Origin: Himantopus leucocephalus
Lineage: Eukaryota; Chordata; Aves; Charadriiformes; Recurvirostridae
Reading direction: 5' to 3'
DNA length: 64,000 nucleotides
Assembly (NCBI GenBank): GCA_003993805.1
Contig: RSEF01000005.1
Coordinates: forward strand, 12,931,949 to 12,995,948
This document shows positions 24,320 through 39,039 of the stretch, piece by piece; the stretch's first letter is position 1, and the number at the start of each line of letters is the position of its first letter. The notes beneath the pieces are model-generated. The model saw only the letters and a list, made by a program, of their open reading frames with translations. It was not told the DNA's origin and searched no databases. Position numbers and translations under genes: made by a program.

Positions 24320-25161
24320 TCTTTCTCTAATGCTGGAGCTTGCAGTACCCAATCAGCCAGTCATACTACTGCATTGTTTTATTGTAAAGTGGATCAGAAC
24401 AGACAAATTAATCAAGTCAGGACAGTGAGTGCACTTCGTTTACATGCTATATCCTGTACATATCTTTCCTAGGTTCAGACTGAAATCTAGCTCCAGCTGC
24501 AACAGTTTTCAGGCTGACAAATATTTCTGGAGCTGTGCCACACAGTGTTTCAGACCTGGAAGGTGCTGCAAGCAGGCACTTTCACTACACTTTTTAAAAC
24601 CCCATATATCAAATTTTCACACATTAAACATCCCTCCAAAGGTATACCTGTCGCAGTTTAATGATATGCACCATCCTATCTTTGGGCACTCACTTCTTCT
24701 GCCCATATAATTATCAGGATTTTAAATCTTTCATTTCTAAAGAGAGGAATTAAAATATATAACCGATTAGAAAGAGGATACCCTTAACTACAGTATAGAG
24801 ACTCATTTATAGTTCACTCTCAAAGAGTTTAGGGTAATAGATTTTGAAAAAGTGCCATTTTTGGTATATATTAATATTTGGGGGTATATCTAAATCTTTA
24901 CAAAATTTCCACTGCTGACACAGCAGGAAACTGTCACACTGATGGAAACTAAAGCAGTTTAGTAAACAAAGTAATGCAAATATGTTGAATCACCTACATT
25001 TTTTAATTATTGTAATCAGTTCAGTGTTCCAAGATAACTTAGCATGGTTATAAAAGTCTTGCTGGTAATCACAAAGAATGAGCTGTACAACTACCTGGTT
25101 TCCTCAACATTTGTTAAAAATGCAATTATCCCAAATGGGTTTTGAAAACAGTTTTTCTGAC

Positions 25162-25164
<3 letters not shown>
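24320..25164. other. AT-rich non-coding DNA
   Basis: Nothing recognisable apart from short AT-rich words; one 93-codon open frame (24429-24710) has no domain features. Confidence 0.5.
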
Positions 25165-25193
<29 letters not shown>

Positions 25194-25260
25194 GCACATA
25201 TGCATATGTGTATATGCATAAGTATATATGTAGCTATGTATACCTACCTACGTGTACAGT
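25165..25260. repeat. (TA)n microsatellite with degenerate TATG/CATA flank
   Basis: An uninterrupted TA tract at 25165-25189 continues into imperfect ATGC/ATAT/TATG alternations up to about 25260. This is a compound, partly decayed simple repeat. Confidence 0.9.
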
Positions 25261-25319
25261 TACATTTAAGCAAAATCATTAGGTTGTGTCCTCAGCCTTT
25301 TCTTCAAAGCCCACCAGTT

Positions 25320-25515
25320 AGAGCAGATGGAAACACGTAGCCATTTCTCTGCTCTGGTACCTGGAAGAGGACACCACAAGGTGCAGGACAGAGCAGGTGG
25401 CGCAGGTGAGCCACCTCAGGGAACAGATGCCTCAGCAAGAGAGGAGGGAGCAGAACTAAGGGGAGGAGAACAAGAACGGCAACATCTTGGGAGAGCTCAG
25501 GGACTCCCTACATAC
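25320..25515 (+). other. GC-rich, purine-rich patch of unknown origin with a coiled-coil-like frame
   Basis: This roughly 200-base patch is sharply richer in G, C and purines than the DNA on both sides. One plus frame reads through LEEDTTRCRTEQVAQ and LREQM before a stop at about 25478, a composition resembling a short coiled coil. Another frame is open for 101 codons (25327-25632) but is rich in Gly, Glu and Arg. It could be a relic of a LINE ORF1 or of a retroposed gene. I do not recognise it. Confidence 0.3.
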
Positions 25516-25639
25516 CCCGGGAAGATCTGCCTAGCAGCTGCATTTGATAGCAAACATTGGCAAGCAGTTCCTTCTGACAGAGTACTTCAGATTAGAAAAG
25601 GGGTGCAAGACATGAAAGAGTTAAATACATAAATTTATA

Positions 25640-28600
25640 TAGAGGTTTAAGATAATCACATATAGAGTGATAATCTTAATTCCTGGACAGATAGTGTTTT
25701 GCTTTATTTTTTTCCTGGACCTTTTGTCATCATGAAACGCATAGTCAGCCCTCACTCCATAAAATATTTGTGTTGCCATGCAGTTAAACAAATGTATTTT
25801 TCATTTTCTTTTAGAATAGCCTCCCACCCATGTTTCTTTAAACAGTGGCCCACCAGCCCAGCTGGATAACATGTACAAGCTGAGCAGTAAAGTATCCTCT
25901 TGCCCCCATTAAAAGGGTCCTTTCCCTTTTTCATCACCAAGAACGCATGGGGAAATAACAGGAGTTCCAAAATAATGGAGTACATCTGAAAAGAATTCAG
26001 ATTCCATAATATTCCCACTTTCCACTGTAACTCACAGCATCCAATCAGCATTTGGCATAATAGTTTTAGCACAGGCAAGTGCAGAAGATCAAGCTAATCT
26101 TTTCTTATTTCTTTTACACACTGATATTCATAATTCCATTGTGTGATCTTTTTTCCTCTATTTTTGTTCTTCTCAATTCTTCATATGAAATATGAAGAAC
26201 TCACAAGTATGATTATCAAATTTATGGTGTATGCTTGCTACACCGCACATTATAGTCTCACAGTTGTTTGCCCTGCAGTACGAAAGATTTGCATCGCATT
26301 TAAATGGGAGAGATCTATACAAACCATAGTTAAAATATTATTACATTTATATGTTTTTCTATATGAACTAGTAAAAAATAATTTTTTATTCCACTTTAGG
26401 GCAACATTTTACTGCAATTAAATGAAAAGGCTTAGCTCTGCTACTTCTTTGAAAAGAATCATGACCAAAAAGACACAATTTTAGGAAACATAACTGGAAG
26501 ATGATAAAGAAAATCTCTCTACTTCCATATGAGGCAATATCACAACCAAATATATCTTGTTGATATTTAAAATCTGAACATATTCCCTTCTGTAATTCTT
26601 TCATCTGTGTGCACGATTTATACCGGAGCTTTGAGAGAGAAAAGAATGAAGCGCTTGCCTTTAATTCCGAGGGTTTTTTATGTGGTGTTGTTTTTGTTGG
26701 GTTTTTTAATTCATTATATGCTCCTTTGCCATCACTGGTGACCAGCACTGCAACACCATACCTCCAGCTGTGAGTTTCAACATCCAGCTCCCTGAAGCCA
26801 AAACAAGTGCTGCTTTTCTGATTTAGAACAAGGGACACTGGAAGGCGGGGAAAAAGCTAAGCTTCCATTCCTTTTGAATTTCAGTGTCACCTCTGTAATG
26901 GAGTATATGACACAGCAACCTAGACAATATGACAAATTATAGGAAAAGCTACAGCAATTAATATTATAGAAAATTATCAGATCTTTTAGCAGCAATTTAA
27001 TATCGTGTCACCTTCAGAGGGAAAAACTCTTTAAACCATGTTTTACATGAAATATTTGATAAACCGTGCACCTGATCTGTAAGGTTTTTCTGTTACAGAG
27101 CTCGAGATGAAATCTTATGCACCTGACATTACTCCTTTCAGGGAGGTCTATCACCTAAGAGGAGAGGAATTCTCTCCTGCAGGAAATCCAGCACACGTTA
27201 GACACAGACAAACAGACGGACGGATGGAAAGAAGGAAGGAAGGATGGTAAACATCAACAAGTAAAAGGGCAGAAGATTACTTTGGCAGTTGTGCAACAGT
27301 TACAGAAAAAGAATTTAAAAGGAAACTATTTTTTTCTTTTCATGAAGTCCAGAGTACACATTTTATTATAGTGAGCACTGACTTAATTTTCCAAGACTCA
27401 TCCTGAGACAACAGCAGCTGACTACAAGCTCAGCAGAGGAGTCTAAAATTAGTATTTTAAAAAGTCTTTTTATTCTCATAAAATTTGTACATTAAAACTG
27501 ACATTTTAAAAGGTTACTTCTGTAGAGAGGAACTAGCAGCTATCAAAATCTAAAAACACCAATCAAATGTAAACGTGTTTCAAACCAAACTTCGGTTAGC
27601 GCAAACAAATCTCCATGCCAAACAGCAGCGCAGAGCAGGGAAAAGCTTTGAGAAAAATTATATATTGGGTAAATCTTCAAGTTATAGTATTATTGCATCA
27701 AAGCTGTAGTTTAGACATCTTGCTATTAACTGCCAAATGGTCTGCATTATTCTACTTTGTTAGCCATAGTAAGTGGATTTCCTACCACTTCAAACAAATT
27801 GTCAATACCAATTGAGCAGGTTTGTGATAGGGCCAGAAAAAAAGGGTTTCTTTTAAAGGTGGCCTGTTTTATTTTTCTGCCCTACTATAGAATACACCTT
27901 ATTCCGTATAGATTTTTATACACCTTAGGATAAGAAAAATGCAGCTCCTCATTAACATGTCCACAAGTGTATTGAAATTACATTTACCCCAGTCTTTTAT
28001 ATGTAAGTTTGTTTTATCTATCACATACAGCTGTAAGTAGAAGAGACAAGTTAGTCCAAGGACATAATGTCTTTCAGGCTCTATAGCACTTAGCAGGTTA
28101 CTGGGCCTCCAAGGCCTAACAGATTTAACCAAGACTTTTCACACAATCAGGTAAAGAGAGCTAGGCCAGTCAGCAGATGTCCCATTCAGATAACAAAGAG
28201 AATATTTTAGTGACAATGTGAGAAAACAACAGTAAAAATGGTAGAGAAACCCACTGAACCGTAGCGCTCTTTTTTTTTTCTTTACTAAGAACCATCAGTT
28301 GGAGTTTGACTGGCATTCACTGTAGTCTTCGGCAAAGGGAAAGTCAGTCATGCAAGCTTTGTCACAAGAGACCCAAATAAACTGTTCTAAGAATTGACTA
28401 CATCAGTGCTGGACAATCTTCTATATTTTAATTTCCTCTATGGATTTAGGATGAATTCTTAGACGAACTGTTAAAACACCAGGCTAATAGATGAAGAATC
28501 TTGTCATCCATGTCATCACTAAATTGATCTACAACAGAATGTTGCTGCATTTGTACCTTCGGTTTCACCTCAACATAATGCAACTATTTAGTGTCCTCGA

Positions 28601-29965
28601 GTCCAAGCTAGCGTGATTAAAACTTGCAAACAAGAAATGGCTATTAGTATCCAAAATGCCTATAGTTCATTGCAAATCGATGAAGAGGTGAAAGCACTGT
28701 GGTGTGAACAAAGCCAGTTTTAGCATTTGTTAAGGTCACTTCAGTTCTTCAAGTGGCTCTTCTTAGAGTCCATTACCTCAGCTAAATACGCTCAGCAAAC
28801 CATAATAATGATGGAGATAACCCATCTGAAGAAACCAATTTGGGGTGTGGTTTTGAATTTGAATCAGGGAAAAGATGACTACACACCCCATGCTCTTGCT
28901 CTTCTCTAAGGCCAAGTTTAAATAAAGAAGAATACTTTTCAGTTATCTTGGACCACATTTCAATGGCAAGGGAACTGTGAATGAAAGAAGTTTACAAAGA
29001 GGACTGTTAAACATTAAAGTATAGTATAATCACTGTATGAATTAGTCATAGCCAGTTTAGACACTGTCCAACCCACTTTCCAACCATCTGCAACAAATGT
29101 GCTCCATTAAAACAGAACCATATGGAAAACAAGCTAGCAATTAACACAGCTTCTATGCATACCTCTAATACAGCACAGATTTCAAACTTTGAGTGAAACT
29201 GACTGCTGAATTACTTCCATATTGCTGCTGTTTAGACCTTGGCAACACATATTTATCCTCACTCACTACAGTATGTCATCCCAAGATACTGCTATATCAT
29301 CAAAATAAGCATGAAAAAACCACCCACAACTGAGCCACTCATTGTGGTTTATAGCCTCTGTTAATAAAATATTTGCAGATCAAAGTATAACAGACTTTTC
29401 CAAAGATGCATAATATGTTACGTACCAGTCAGTATCAAAACTAATAGCTAACGCAGGGCAAATCAAATAATTTAATTGCTAATTGGTAATATCTTGTACT
29501 ATTAAACAAAACTGCTTCAGGTTTGAGTAACTTTCCGCTCACTCAGATTATTTGAAGTGCTGGCGATGCTGCACTTAACACTGTTATCATTTGTCAATCC
29601 AACAGGGACTTGTAGAAATTCTAGTTCCAAAATTCAGAGCCCTTAAAAATGCTCACGGATAGTGATACTTTGGGTATTTTTCTTTAACAAAATAAAGAAA
29701 CTAGAATGCTTCATAACTGTATCTGTTTTAGTAAACAAGGTCCAGAAAGTGAAGCTTACTATAAACAAAAAGCTGATTATAAGCAAAATGTTTTGTTTCG
29801 TTATTCAAAGTAAAATGTAAGTGTTCTGTACATACTACGTGTGCTTTTCTACCCAGTCCATCAGAGCTCTTCCCTTTAAAAGCCTGGCTCTTTAAGTCAA
29901 CCTACAGACATTTGTTCTCTTATGCTCAACGGTTGTCCACGAGGTTTGGCCAAGGTGGTGAAGCC
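25640..29965. other. AT-rich non-coding DNA
   Basis: No gene is recognised. The longest open frame, 150 codons on the minus strand (26386-26838), has no identifiable domain and lies in DNA without other coding signals. A purine-rich GACA/GGAA simple repeat is present at 27200-27247. Confidence 0.5.
27200..27247. repeat. GACA/GGAA purine-rich simple repeat
   Basis: GACA and GACGGA words change into GGAA words, forming an imperfect tetranucleotide repeat. Confidence 0.85.
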
Positions 29966-29970
29966 CCCCA

Positions 29971-30085
29971 GAATCATGTAGGTTGGCAGGGATGTCTGGA
30001 GGTCATCAGTTCCTGCCTCCAGCTCACAGCAGCTCAGGTTGCTCAGGTACTTGTTCAGTCATGTTTTAAATATCTTCAAGGAGGG
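29971..30085 (-). mobile_element. CR1 LINE 3' fragment
   Basis: Read on the plus strand, this is the reverse complement of the CR1 3' region. It starts with a degenerate GAATCATGTAGGTTGGCAGG (29971-29990), continues with a CTGGAGGTCATC block, then CAGGTTGCTCAGGTACTTGT (30035-30054), and ends with the GTTTTAAATATCTTCAAGGA segment (30064-30083). This order is standard for avian CR1. The copy is 5'-truncated, as most CR1 insertions are. Confidence 0.85.
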
Positions 30086-33000
30086 GGAAATCGTAAAAGA
30101 AAACCTAAATACTGTACTAGAAAAAAAATTATATCTTAATGATAAAAAACATACTGGGTATTTAAAACTTGACATTTCCAATGCAAATTAAGTTGCTTTA
30201 AATCATGTAATATTAAAATTGGGGGATTTTTTTTTTTAAATAACTGGTATTTATTTAATTAAACAAAGAAGATCATAAAGCAAAATCACTCTAATTCATC
30301 AAAGCTCCCATTATTTCCTCAGTTATTCAGGACAAAGTGAAAAAACTAACTACAGATACCATTTTGCTGCAGACTTCTGAATTTTCCAAAGTGAAGTTAC
30401 AGAAGAGATTAATTCCATATTACCTCAGTACTTGCACAATTTCAAAAGCACTGGAATTTTTGAAGCAGCCTTTCATGATTCTAGATCATCACAGGCCACA
30501 CCATTTCCAAAGACCCACAATAAAACATGAAGAGCCCAGAAACAAAAGATTTAAAGGCAGAATTCCCCACATGAATTTAATTCTGTTCACACAGAATTTT
30601 CTCCCCCATTAAACAGAAAAAAAGAAGAAACTGTAAAACAAGTTCTGCATTTCTTCCTGGGTGCTTTTCGCACTTTCAAAGGTTTCGATACTGACAGTAT
30701 TAATAGAGCCCTATGGCAACATTATATAGGTCCGTAGCTGTTTCTTGGTTTCATCCTTAGAATTGTCAATTGTAATAGCTGTATAGAAGACCATATGATA
30801 TTTGGTGGTGGATTTTAAGTACCAGCATTTCAAGTCATATAATCATACTCCAATTTTCATTTCTTTCCATAAAGGAAAGTTCTAGAAAGCCTTGTCCTGA
30901 AAATGTCCTTGCACATATGACACACCCACAGGCTTATGCACATTAACAGAAATAAAAGGATATAAACATGCATCATTTTAAAATTCATGGTTTGGGGAGA
31001 CATTATCAGCAATATTTCAATACCTGTTACAAATAATAACTCATTTTGTCTTACAAATATGCTGATAGCATCCAAAAGAGCTGAAGCAGCATTAAATGGT
31101 ATTCTGATTAATGACATTTTGGTTTAATATAAAGAAGGTTTTGGTGACAGCCATATTAAACATCAGTTTGCAAATATGACTTTAAATAAACCACACACAT
31201 GTATCAAAAACTGGCCTTCTGCCACTACATTTATTTCCTACATTAATTAGGTAAATGATATATTGCCAAAAAATCCAAAAATATTCAAATAGTATTAGGA
31301 CTGCAAAAAATGCAATGCTTTGGAATTAGCACCTAAACCTCCTGCATCCCCCATAAATTCCAACTAATTAAATTCCTACTATGTTATTCCTCCTGTTTTC
31401 CTCACAGCTGTTTTATATATTTTCACCTGTTTCACTTCCCTTTTTGTTCAAGCAACAAAAAAAGCTTAACCTTACTTGATTGACAGAAAGGAATAACAAT
31501 ATTTAATTAACACCACTTCATATGTGACAAATCTTAAAATTCTGCTCAGTCAAGGAGGCTGTATGAAAGTATTCCCCCAACATTTTTAAAAGCTTTTTAA
31601 GAAAGAAAGCTCAGAACACTGTGTTCTTAATTCAAAAGCACATGCCGAGTTAATTATGGTCTTATGCTTTGACCAAAAGTAGGATTTGTGGGATTTTCTT
31701 TTTCTTAAGTCAAAGGATTCAAAAGTAATTTATGAATGATACTGAAATAATGCACGAATTAGCTGCTAACATGCTGTTAGTTTCAAGCGTTAATTTTTTT
31801 TTTTAATGTCCTGGGGGGGTCAGCATTAAAGTCATGCTGACTTGAAATTCTATTTATACTAAAAACTACGTTAACCAAACAATCATGCTATTTTACAGTC
31901 CTCCTACTTGCTTTGAGATTGTTGCTCTTGACTAGGTTACTTGTTTGAGAGATTTCAGCGCAATTTCTGCCAATTTAAATACAGATGTTTCCATAGCTAA
32001 ACAAATACTCTAACAGTGTCACATATACTCTCCCTAGAGTTACTATTTCTTTATGAGCATGATGTTTAATTCATGTTCCCATATCTGTGTAAGCAGTTAT
32101 ACTATAGGTGTATACTACACACATTCTTGTGTCTTACTGGTTATCTGTTTAAGCAACTTGTTCTACCATGATCTTGTTATTACTAACGCATTTTCAAAGG
32201 GGTCACAAATGGCTCAAGGCACATAACTCAGGGATGTGTATACATGCACACAAATGTAAAATGGCCACAATTTAGTAATGCTTAGCAAAACTATTGCTAC
32301 CTATTTCTCAGTCGGATTTTAAAAAGCATCCAATTTCCTGTAGATTATTGATTTAAAATGTGATTTCAGGCTCAAACTCAACATGGGATCAGCACCACTC
32401 CTCTCCCATACAATAGGTGACAGGCATAAAGGGCACTCAGGCTGTGGCCATTTAAGGAAGGAAGAGCCACGGACACTTTCTCCCTGACTTTCCCCTTCCT
32501 TTTGGGATATGTTCCTCACCCAACAAACAGCAGACTGAGCCAGGCAGAGGCCAAGAAAGTCACACTGCAACACCTTCCCAAACACCAGCCAAACACTTAT
32601 CCAATCCTAGCTTGGTTCAAGACCAAGCTGAGTTTCCCTGAATTTCTCCTGCTATTCTAACAGTTTCTATATTAACTTCTTTTTTGTCATTAACAATAAA
32701 CACTAATAACCATAAACATTAGTCCAATGCATTCTGACAATCATTTCTGTTAGGATAATTTTAGTACCCTAGAAAATTATTTCGGCAAGATAAAATTCTC
32801 TAAGAAATAGAGGAATCAGTTATTCTCTAACAACAAGGTATGTGGAAGATTAATATGCACAAGGTTTTGCCATAATATTATGAACCCTTGCATAACATGT
32901 TTACATCCATTCTGCCCACTTTACGCCTCTTGCCACAGGAACTAAATGAACTCCGTATGACTATTTAGTTATTATTTGCAGAGGGAGTATGTTTTTAAAT

Positions 33001-35138
33001 CAACCCATGCAAAATGTGAAGTCACTTCTGCACTATCCATTCAGCAAATAAATATGATCTAAAAGTAGCGTATTCTACGGCTCATATTTCTACTGCATAA
33101 TTTCATAGATTTTGAAAATGTCTTCAGCATGTTCAGTCATCGGTAAGGTCAGGGTTGCCAGCGGCACAAATCCAATATTGAATTCTTTGCTAAAATAATG
33201 CAGAAAAATAACACAGCGTTGTGAAACAGGATTAAGGAAAAGGGCATGCCCATTCAGACTCAGGGAAGAGTATGGCTCAGTGACCAAAAGAGAACAATGC
33301 AAAAGCAGTATAAATTCAGTGACAGGTGAGTTTAGGACATAGAGTCCACATGGTGAGAAAGGGCACTTGGGTGGCCACAGTCAGGGACTGCATGATACAA
33401 CATTCCGGCAACTGCAGCAGAAACTTGTTAAAAGAAGTGTCAGACTGGCCACCATCAGGGCCAGGAAAATGAGGGAATTGGAGCTCTCACAATGAAGACA
33501 GAAGTCAGCAAGAGCAATAGATCATAAATGCAAGCGTATCCACTTCTGTATCTTGCTACAAGAGAAGAAGCAGCATGTCAAGTAGCAAATAATGTTTCTA
33601 CCTCCATCTGATTTTCAGTAACTTTGTACATAAGACACTTCCATACTGAAAATGTGCACAATGTGTATTTTTTTCACAGAATAAAATGACAGTATTACTT
33701 TAAATAATACTTTTCTAAAATAAAGCTGCAATGACTGGTGATAGGAAAAATGACAGCTTCTTAAATTTTTTTCTCAATGCTGTCTGAAAAACCAAATAAT
33801 TTTCTATTTAATTTGTTCTACATCTTAGTTTCAGTACTTGCAATGTCTGCCAATATAATGTAAGGATGGGTTTAGGAGTAAGAGCAGATTTAGAATTTAT
33901 AACAAACTTACAATTTGTAAGATATATATTTTTTAAAAAAGAATCCCAAATCCAGATTTCTGTTTGAAATGTTTGGAAGCGCTATTTGGATTTTTTTGTC
34001 CAAATTTGTTTATAGATCCCTTGCTTTTAATGTTTTGTATCCATTTAAGAGACTAATCAAATCAATGAAAAAGACAGGAGGAACACAGACTGTGGTAGAA
34101 TAAAGGAGAAGGAACATAGTTTAAGAACAAAGAGGAAAAAAGCAAGGGATGAGTATATACTTATGTCTTAGAATATATTAGTTTTAATTCTGACATCTCA
34201 GCACTAAGGTTTTGGGCGCCTTAGTTCTATAATGCATACAAAGCATATTTATAAGCCTATATCATCAAAAGTACTAATCATTAAGAGAATATCAGTAGAC
34301 CTTTGAGCATTTTTTTTTCCTCAAGTACCTCATAGAGGAAGACTGTCAACAGTCCTAAAATATTTGTGATGGTGACCCCCTCTTCTTTCACTCAATAATC
34401 TCAGTCTTATGCTTGAATAGATGAAGGAGAAAAAGGCTTATTGATTATTCAGTCAGTGATGTCTCTTGGATAAACAGAAAAAAGGTTTGCCACAGAAAAT
34501 ATCTACAATGAACTCATGATAATTAGGGGGAAAAAAGTGACAAACAACCCTTCATTCATCTGCTAGAGAAGTTACTGCATTTCTAGCCCAGAAAAAACAA
34601 TTATTCAGACCTTGCCTCCTCCATTTCCTACATTGCTTCCTTCTTCTGATGAACAAGAGACCTTTCAACACAGATGTGGTAGTCTTGCTTTCTTTTCTGT
34701 TTTCTGCCCACAAGCAAATTTATTGCTCACGCCAGGTTGACAGCCTCAGAAACTGAAAGGGCTCCATTTATCCGCAGAACAGACACTCCACTGGCCACGC
34801 AGGCCTCTTCACATTACCCCACCAATCTGCTCCGACCCTGACCCAAAAGGAGCGAATGTCAGGAGTGGGCAGATAGATCAAGTGCCATTTCCATTCCAAG
34901 CCTCATATGATTCCTGAAGCTGCCAAAAAGCTATCTAGTTGTGCCAGTAACCATGGGCCTAGCCCTGTGGACACCTTTGTGGATTTGAACCATCAATTAA
35001 CATAAGACAGAGAACCTAATTGTCAAACTGTAACAAATATAGACTATTATTTACTTGGCTGGATTCAAATCAGAGACCTTTGGGATGACAGGTTCGTTTC
35101 TAATTAAATCTTTCCCTTGCAATCCAGTCCCCAGGAGT
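30086..35138. other. AT-rich non-coding DNA
   Basis: No gene is recognised. GC content rises modestly at about 32360-32600 and 34720-34960. I saw no coding frame above about 90 codons and no recognisable transposon in this roughly 5-kb stretch. The GC-richer DNA at 34720-34960 borders the poly-G region and could be single-copy sequence. Confidence 0.5.
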
Positions 35139-36039
<901 letters not shown>

Positions 36040-36267
36040 AGTTGAAACAAGAAAGCTTCAAAGTGGATGTAAGGAAAACCTTTTTTACCATTAAGAGACA
36101 AGCAGTAGGACAGACTGCCCAGGAAAGTTGTGCTGTCTCTGTCCTTTGAGGTTTGTCAAGACCTACCTGGATAAAGCCCCAAGTAACCTGGTCGGACCTC
36201 ACAGCTGACCCTGCTGTGAGCAGAGAGACCTCTTGAGGTCCCTTTCAACTTGAATTATCCTGTGATC
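36040..36267 (+). mobile_element. CR1 LINE 3' fragment
   Basis: In plus orientation the fragment shows the ordered CR1 3' landmarks: GTGGATGTAAGGAAAACC (36063-36080), an ACTGCCCAGGAAAGTTGTG block (36114-36132), a TTTGAGGTTTGTCAAGACCT block (36146-36165), a CTTGAGGTCCCTTTCAACTT block (36232-36251) and a degenerate ATTATCCTGTGAT end. It is 5'-truncated and lies in the opposite orientation to the CR1 at 29971-30085. Confidence 0.9.
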
Positions 36268-39035
36268 TTCATCTTGAGGCAAGCATCAGACAAATGTGAC
36301 TCAGAAACACCATGACACTGCGATGGATATGAATGCATAGCAGCCAAGGAATTAAATACTACCTGAATGACGAGGCTTTTTATTCTGAAGTTCTGCACAG
36401 AGTACTATGAATATTACTGCTGTGAATACAGTGGACAAAGCAAAAATAATTTTTTTATACTATTTCTCTTACCATACTCTCTAGTCTCCAGTAAACATAC
36501 CATCGCAGAACCATTAGTGTACAAAGCCTTGAAGGTTTTGGTGAAGACACAGAGAATGACAAAGGAGAGTACACTGAATGAGTAACATGGCTAAACCTGC
36601 TGTATAGACTGGAATCTGAACCAGGCTTTCAGACAGCAGCAGATATTATAGGACTTCAGACAGCTGGCTACAGCTTCTACTGCTATGCTTGCCATAGCTA
36701 CACACAGGCAAGTTGTGGAAATAAGAGATCTAGGTGGTATTGCAAGATCTCTGCATATCCATGAGGTCTCTCTGGTTCTGGGAAAAAGAAGGTACCTTCA
36801 AGTTGCAGCTTCTTTTGGCATACAAAAAGGATGTAGCAGTGACATTCCTGAGGACTAAACCAATATCCCTCACATTACATGTGGCAGCTACGAACACACT
36901 AGCTCCACTGGATCAGTAACACTCCTTTGAGGAGTACTGCTTCTATACCCATAGTTTGTGTTGCCTTATGTTTTCTGCCCTTTACCTACTAATTTTAATG
37001 TAACAAAATACACATCAGTGGGTCACAGACTTGACTGAGTCCTGAGTGCCCAGAAACAACACCCAAGTTTTATGTGATCATCTTTTTTTTTCTTGATGGA
37101 GCTATTCAGACACTCAGACCATCATCTTACATATTTTATCACTGGAGTTATTCACAAGATTGCCAGCCTTTTGGAAGTAATTTCTTGTTCCATTGCACAG
37201 ATCCACAGGGAGAACTTAGCCTTTACAGTGAAAATCCTAATGCCAAAATTTACTTTTTCAAATTAAAACTAGATCCAGTAGTCAAACTATTTAGATTGTT
37301 CAAGGAGGTTCAAAATGCAAAGTCTGGAGCAAGAATGCATGGAGTATTTATGACAATATATCACTAGCAGGATCTCCTCAATAAATTCAAACCTTTTATG
37401 AACTGGTCAGAAGGAAGTTTCAACTATGCCTTAAAGCCTCTCTTTATGAAAGTCATATATAAGATTTCTTTCTTCTTTTTCTGTATTCAGAGTTTTCAGT
37501 GTAAATAACTACTTGGAGTGAGAACACCACATTCTTCAGTTAAGTATTCATTACAGAAAGGATATTATATAAAGACTTTCATACTAAGGCGTGGTCCAAT
37601 AATTCTAATCATTGCTCTAACATTGACTCCTTGTCTTGTTATCAGAAACTAATCCCATGTGTAAAAAGAAGATAAATTTTTTACTTTAGCAGTTGGTGTC
37701 CTTGTCATACAATGAACCTTCCTTGTTCCTGTATGTTTCCTACGACTTAATAACCAGCTAGCTTAATCTTCTTTATATTTACAAGGTTCCTCAATAACTC
37801 TGCCTTTGGTCTTTGTTCTAATATTCTAAGAATGTCATTTCTGTCCTTTTCATCTACTGCAACTGCTCCACTCAAATACATGAAGACTTTCAACCTGATC
37901 TGATCTTCTCTAGTCTTAGCTGATACCCTTCTCTCACAGCTCTCCACCCCATTTCAGGCAACCACTGTTCCCTTTCACCTTTCATAGACCTACTCCTATC
38001 CATTCCCCTCTTTTGGCAGAAACTCACGTTTCAGTTCTTTTCTCTTGCCTGAGCCTGATGGATCTCTCACCCTCGCTGCCTTAACTGACACCTCCACAAA
38101 CTTCACCCCATTTCTCCCTATAGCTAGGCAGTTAGCAAGTTTTTTTAGACAATTCTTCATTCCAGTTCTTCAACAACATCTCTGAAAACTATGCTTTCTT
38201 CTTTACGTCTATGGCTGAAAAGCTGTAAATGAAGTCTTAACTATTCCAGACTCTTCCTCTTGATGCCTTCTGTCAAATTCTGTTTCTTGGAATAGTTAAA
38301 ATTTCTTTTATACTTCCATACATCTGAATTTTGAAAGAACACTTAACAAAGACAACATCTGTGTATTACAAAGCTGGGACTCTTGAAGGACTTCACTTGG
38401 CAGTCCTGCACAAAATGAACACACTAAAATAGAAATTCCCAAAGGCAATATATCAAAAGTCATAAATGCCCAGAATCTATCGTGTGAGTTTCAGCGCCTA
38501 TACTGATAATTCAGTGCCTTCTCCTTGGCAAAAATCTACCTATGCCAAGCGTATTATGGAATTTTTAAGTTATAGCGTATGCATTCTGGTTTTAGTTAGA
38601 ACTTAACAAAGTAGTAGAAATGGAAGCAGGCATCGGATTGTCACAACAGAGGCCAGCGTCTGAGTGGAAGAGCTCTTTCACGGGAAGTTGGTTCAAATAA
38701 TTTCTTCCCTGTAATTTCAGTTGAAAGTATTAACCACAGTATTGAATTAACTCAACACCGAAGACCTTATAGTACCTCTCTCCAAACTGTAAACATGCCA
38801 CAACACAGAATCATTAGTGCTATGGTACCTGTGTCCCCACTTAAAAATATGTACGTTAAAACTAATCATTGCACACTTGTATTTTGCAGCACAGGCACAG
38901 AGCGCTAGAGGAAACAGGAAACATTGTGCTAACATGACTATAGTATTGATGAATAAAAACCATAACCCCCAGGCTAAGCTGCCAAATAAGTAGTGAATTA
39001 ATTTCTGTAAAGTACTCCAATATTACAAAGGTGTG
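36268..39035. other. AT-rich non-coding DNA
   Basis: No gene is recognised. A C/T-rich stretch at about 37900-38120 has a different texture from its neighbours, but I could not assign it to any repeat family or exon. Confidence 0.5.
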
Positions 39036-39039
39036 TTGA

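Noticed and set aside
26386..26838. 150-codon minus-strand open frame
   Set aside because: No recognisable domain, no supporting exon or promoter context, and a length reachable by chance in 64 kb of six-frame sequence.
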